In this document: positions 5,386 to 6,579 of the stretch, in pieces
How the letters are laid out: each line of letters begins with the position of its first letter
How positions within the stretch are numbered: position 1 is the first letter of the stretch
From: Alphaproteobacteria bacterium
Lineage (GTDB): Bacteria > Pseudomonadota > Alphaproteobacteria > ATCC43930 > CGMCC-115725
NCBI GenBank assembly: GCA_005888515.1
Contig: VAZR01000142.1
Location: 1-6,579 of the forward strand
DNA length: 6,579 nt
Direction: 5' to 3'
The notes under the pieces: generated by a model
The model's input: only the letters and a program-made list of their open reading frames with translations
What the model was told of the DNA's origin: nothing
Database searches by the model: none
Translations under genes and position numbers: made by a program

Positions 5386-6579
5386 TTGGTGCTGCTGTCG
5401 GCAGTCACGGCGCTCGGCTTTTGCGCCCTGCATATGGTCGTGCCGGCGCTGCCCTTACTCGTGCCGGCGTTCGACGACAGCCCGGCGCGGGTGCAGCTGG
5501 TGCTGACCCTTTATCTCGCCGGCATCGCAGCCGGGCAGCTGGTCTACGGACCGCTGTCGGACCGTTTCGGCCGCCGGCCGGTGCTGATCGCCGGGCTCGC
5601 ATTGTTTCTGGCCGGCACAATTCTCTGCGCCGCGGCCTGGTCGCTGACGGCACTGATCGTCGGCCGGCTGTTGCAGGCCTTAGGGGCCTGCGCCGGCATC
5701 GTGCTGGCGCGGGCGATCATCCGCGACGTCTACGACCGCGAGGCGGCAGCGCGCGGGCTGGCGCTGGTCATGATGGCGATGAGCCTGGCGCCGGCGGTGT
5801 CGCCGGCCTTTGGCGCCTATCTCGCCGAGTGGCTCGATTGGCGCGCGATCTTCATTCTGCTCGGCGGCTTGGGCGGCATCGTGTTTGCCGCGACGGTGGT
5901 ACGGCTGCCCGAGACCAATTTTCAGCGCGTGTCGCTCGACCTCACGGGCATGGGACGGACCTCGATCCTACTGCTGCGGTCGCCGGCGTTTATCGGCTTT
6001 GCGCTGTGCAGCGCCTGCACCAGCGCGTCATGGTTCACCTTTATCGCGGCCGCGCCGCAGCTCCTGGCGCAAGGTTTGGGCGAGCCGCCCAGCACTTACG
6101 GGCTGATGATCCTGTTGCCGATGGCGGCCTACATGCTCGGCAATGCCGCGGCGGCGCGTTTCGCGCTGCGGTTCGGAAGCCTCAGGCTGGTGATCTGCGG
6201 CCGCGCCCTGGCCTTCGCTGGGGCGATCGCGATGGCGGTGTGGTGGCTCGCCGCGGGTCTCGATATCTGGGTGCTGTTCGTGCCGATCGCGTTGAGCTCG
6301 ATCGGCGATGGGCTGAGCCAGCCCTCCGCGATGGCCGCCGGGCTCAGCATTCAGCCGCGTTTTGCCGGCACCGCATCGGGGCTGATGGGCTTCACGCAGA
6401 TGATCGTCGCGGCGCTTGGCACCTTTCTGGTCGGGTTGATGCCTTATGACAGCGCTTTCGGCACGATCGTCGTGATCGGCGGGTTCATCGCGCTGGGGCT
6501 CGCGTTCGGGATTTTCGCGGTACGCCGTCCCGCCGGCGGTACGCTGCCGGTGCTTGCCGGAATCGCGCCGTCGCAGCCG
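5386..6579 (+). CDS. Bcr/CflA-type MFS multidrug exporter (3' end beyond window)
   Basis: The frame is open to the last base, giving 398 codons, close to the family's usual length of about 400, so only a short tail is missing. The first segment, LLSAVTALGFCALHMVVPALPLL, is membrane helix 1. MFS motif A, GPLSDRFGRRP, is at residues 55-65. LLQALGACAGIVLARAIIRD (95-114) and LAPAVSPAFGAYL (134-146) are the Bcr/CflA-style motif B/C regions, followed by DWRAIFILLGG and LPETN (174-178). The second half (LLRSPAFIGFALCSACTSASWFTFIAAAPQLL onward) supplies the remaining helices, for about twelve in total. Proteins of this drug:H+ antiporter-1 group export antibiotics or metabolites across the inner membrane using the proton gradient; the substrate is not predictable. 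The start is taken as TTG 5386, backed by AGGGGAG at 5371-5377. The frame stays open upstream through the repeat, but that part is repeat sequence. A few native N-terminal residues may have been lost. Confidence 0.88.
   Translation, partial: MVLLSAVTALGFCALHMVVPALPLLVPAFDDSPARVQLVLTLYLAGIAAGQLVYGPLSDRFGRRPVLIAGLALFLAGTILCAAAWSLTALIVGRLLQALGACAGIVLARAIIRDVYDREAAARGLALVMMAMSLAPAVSPAFGAYLAEWLDWRAIFILLGGLGGIVFAATVVRLPETNFQRVSLDLTGMGRTSILLLRSPAFIGFALCSACTSASWFTFIAAAPQLLAQGLGEPPSTYGLMILLPMAAYMLGNAAAARFALRFGSLRLVICGRALAFAGAIAMAVWWLAAGLDIWVLFVPIALSSIGDGLSQPSAMAAGLSIQPRFAGTASGLMGFTQMIVAALGTFLVGLMPYDSAFGTIVVIGGFIALGLAFGIFAVRRPAGGTLPVLAGIAPSQP

Noticed and set aside
5421..6449. Plus-strand open frame of 342 codons over the MFS exporter
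   Set aside because: Its translation is Arg/Gly-rich and non-hydrophobic, while the overlapping frame from 5386 gives a textbook twelve-helix exporter with motif A.

Overview
The window is about 6.6 kb of high-GC chromosomal DNA that looks like the order Hyphomicrobiales (Rhizobiales), close to the Bradyrhizobium / Nitrobacteraceae / Xanthobacteraceae group. I base this on the strong G/C third-position bias, on the wording of the proteins (several recalled from this group nearly word for word), and on two classes of dispersed palindromic repeat common in such genomes. The assignment is from memory and was not searched.

Layout, left to right. (1) 1-309 (+): the 3' end of a PHBH-type FAD-dependent monooxygenase. 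(2) 373-1134 (+): a complete Rossmann-fold NADPH-dependent F420 reductase-like protein with a Tat export signal. (3) 1135-1323: a spacer holding a large inverted-repeat element. (4) 1324-2547 (+): a TTG-started NTP/NDP-exchange (ATP/ADP translocase-like) membrane transporter that appears to lack one internal membrane helix. (5) 2551-3392 (-): a TauD/TfdA-type Fe(II)/2-oxoglutarate dioxygenase, convergent with the transporter and broken by a small frame-changing internal deletion. (6) 3393-3560: a divergent spacer with a possible promoter for the dioxygenase and a first copy of the CATTGCGAGG-type palindromic repeat. (7) 3561-4514 (+): an MBL-fold metallohydrolase of the dihydropterin-synthase-like branch. 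(8) 4541-5266 (+): a GNAT N-acetyltransferase, probably co-transcribed with the hydrolase. (9) 5267-5385: a second copy of the same repeat. (10) 5386-6579 (+): a Bcr/CflA-type MFS drug exporter that runs off the right edge.

These genes do not form one recognisable pathway. They read as a series of accessory metabolic, detoxification and transport genes separated by dispersed repeats. The hydrolase-acetyltransferase pair is bracketed by the two copies of one repeat. Both the hydrolase and the exporter begin directly against a repeat, so their starts are non-ATG and somewhat uncertain.

The most notable signals are two internal deletions in neighbouring genes (one in frame in the transporter, one frame-shifting in the dioxygenase) and the palindromic repeats at the 5' ends of genes. 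I found no RNA gene, CRISPR array, transposase or convincing new multi-gene system.
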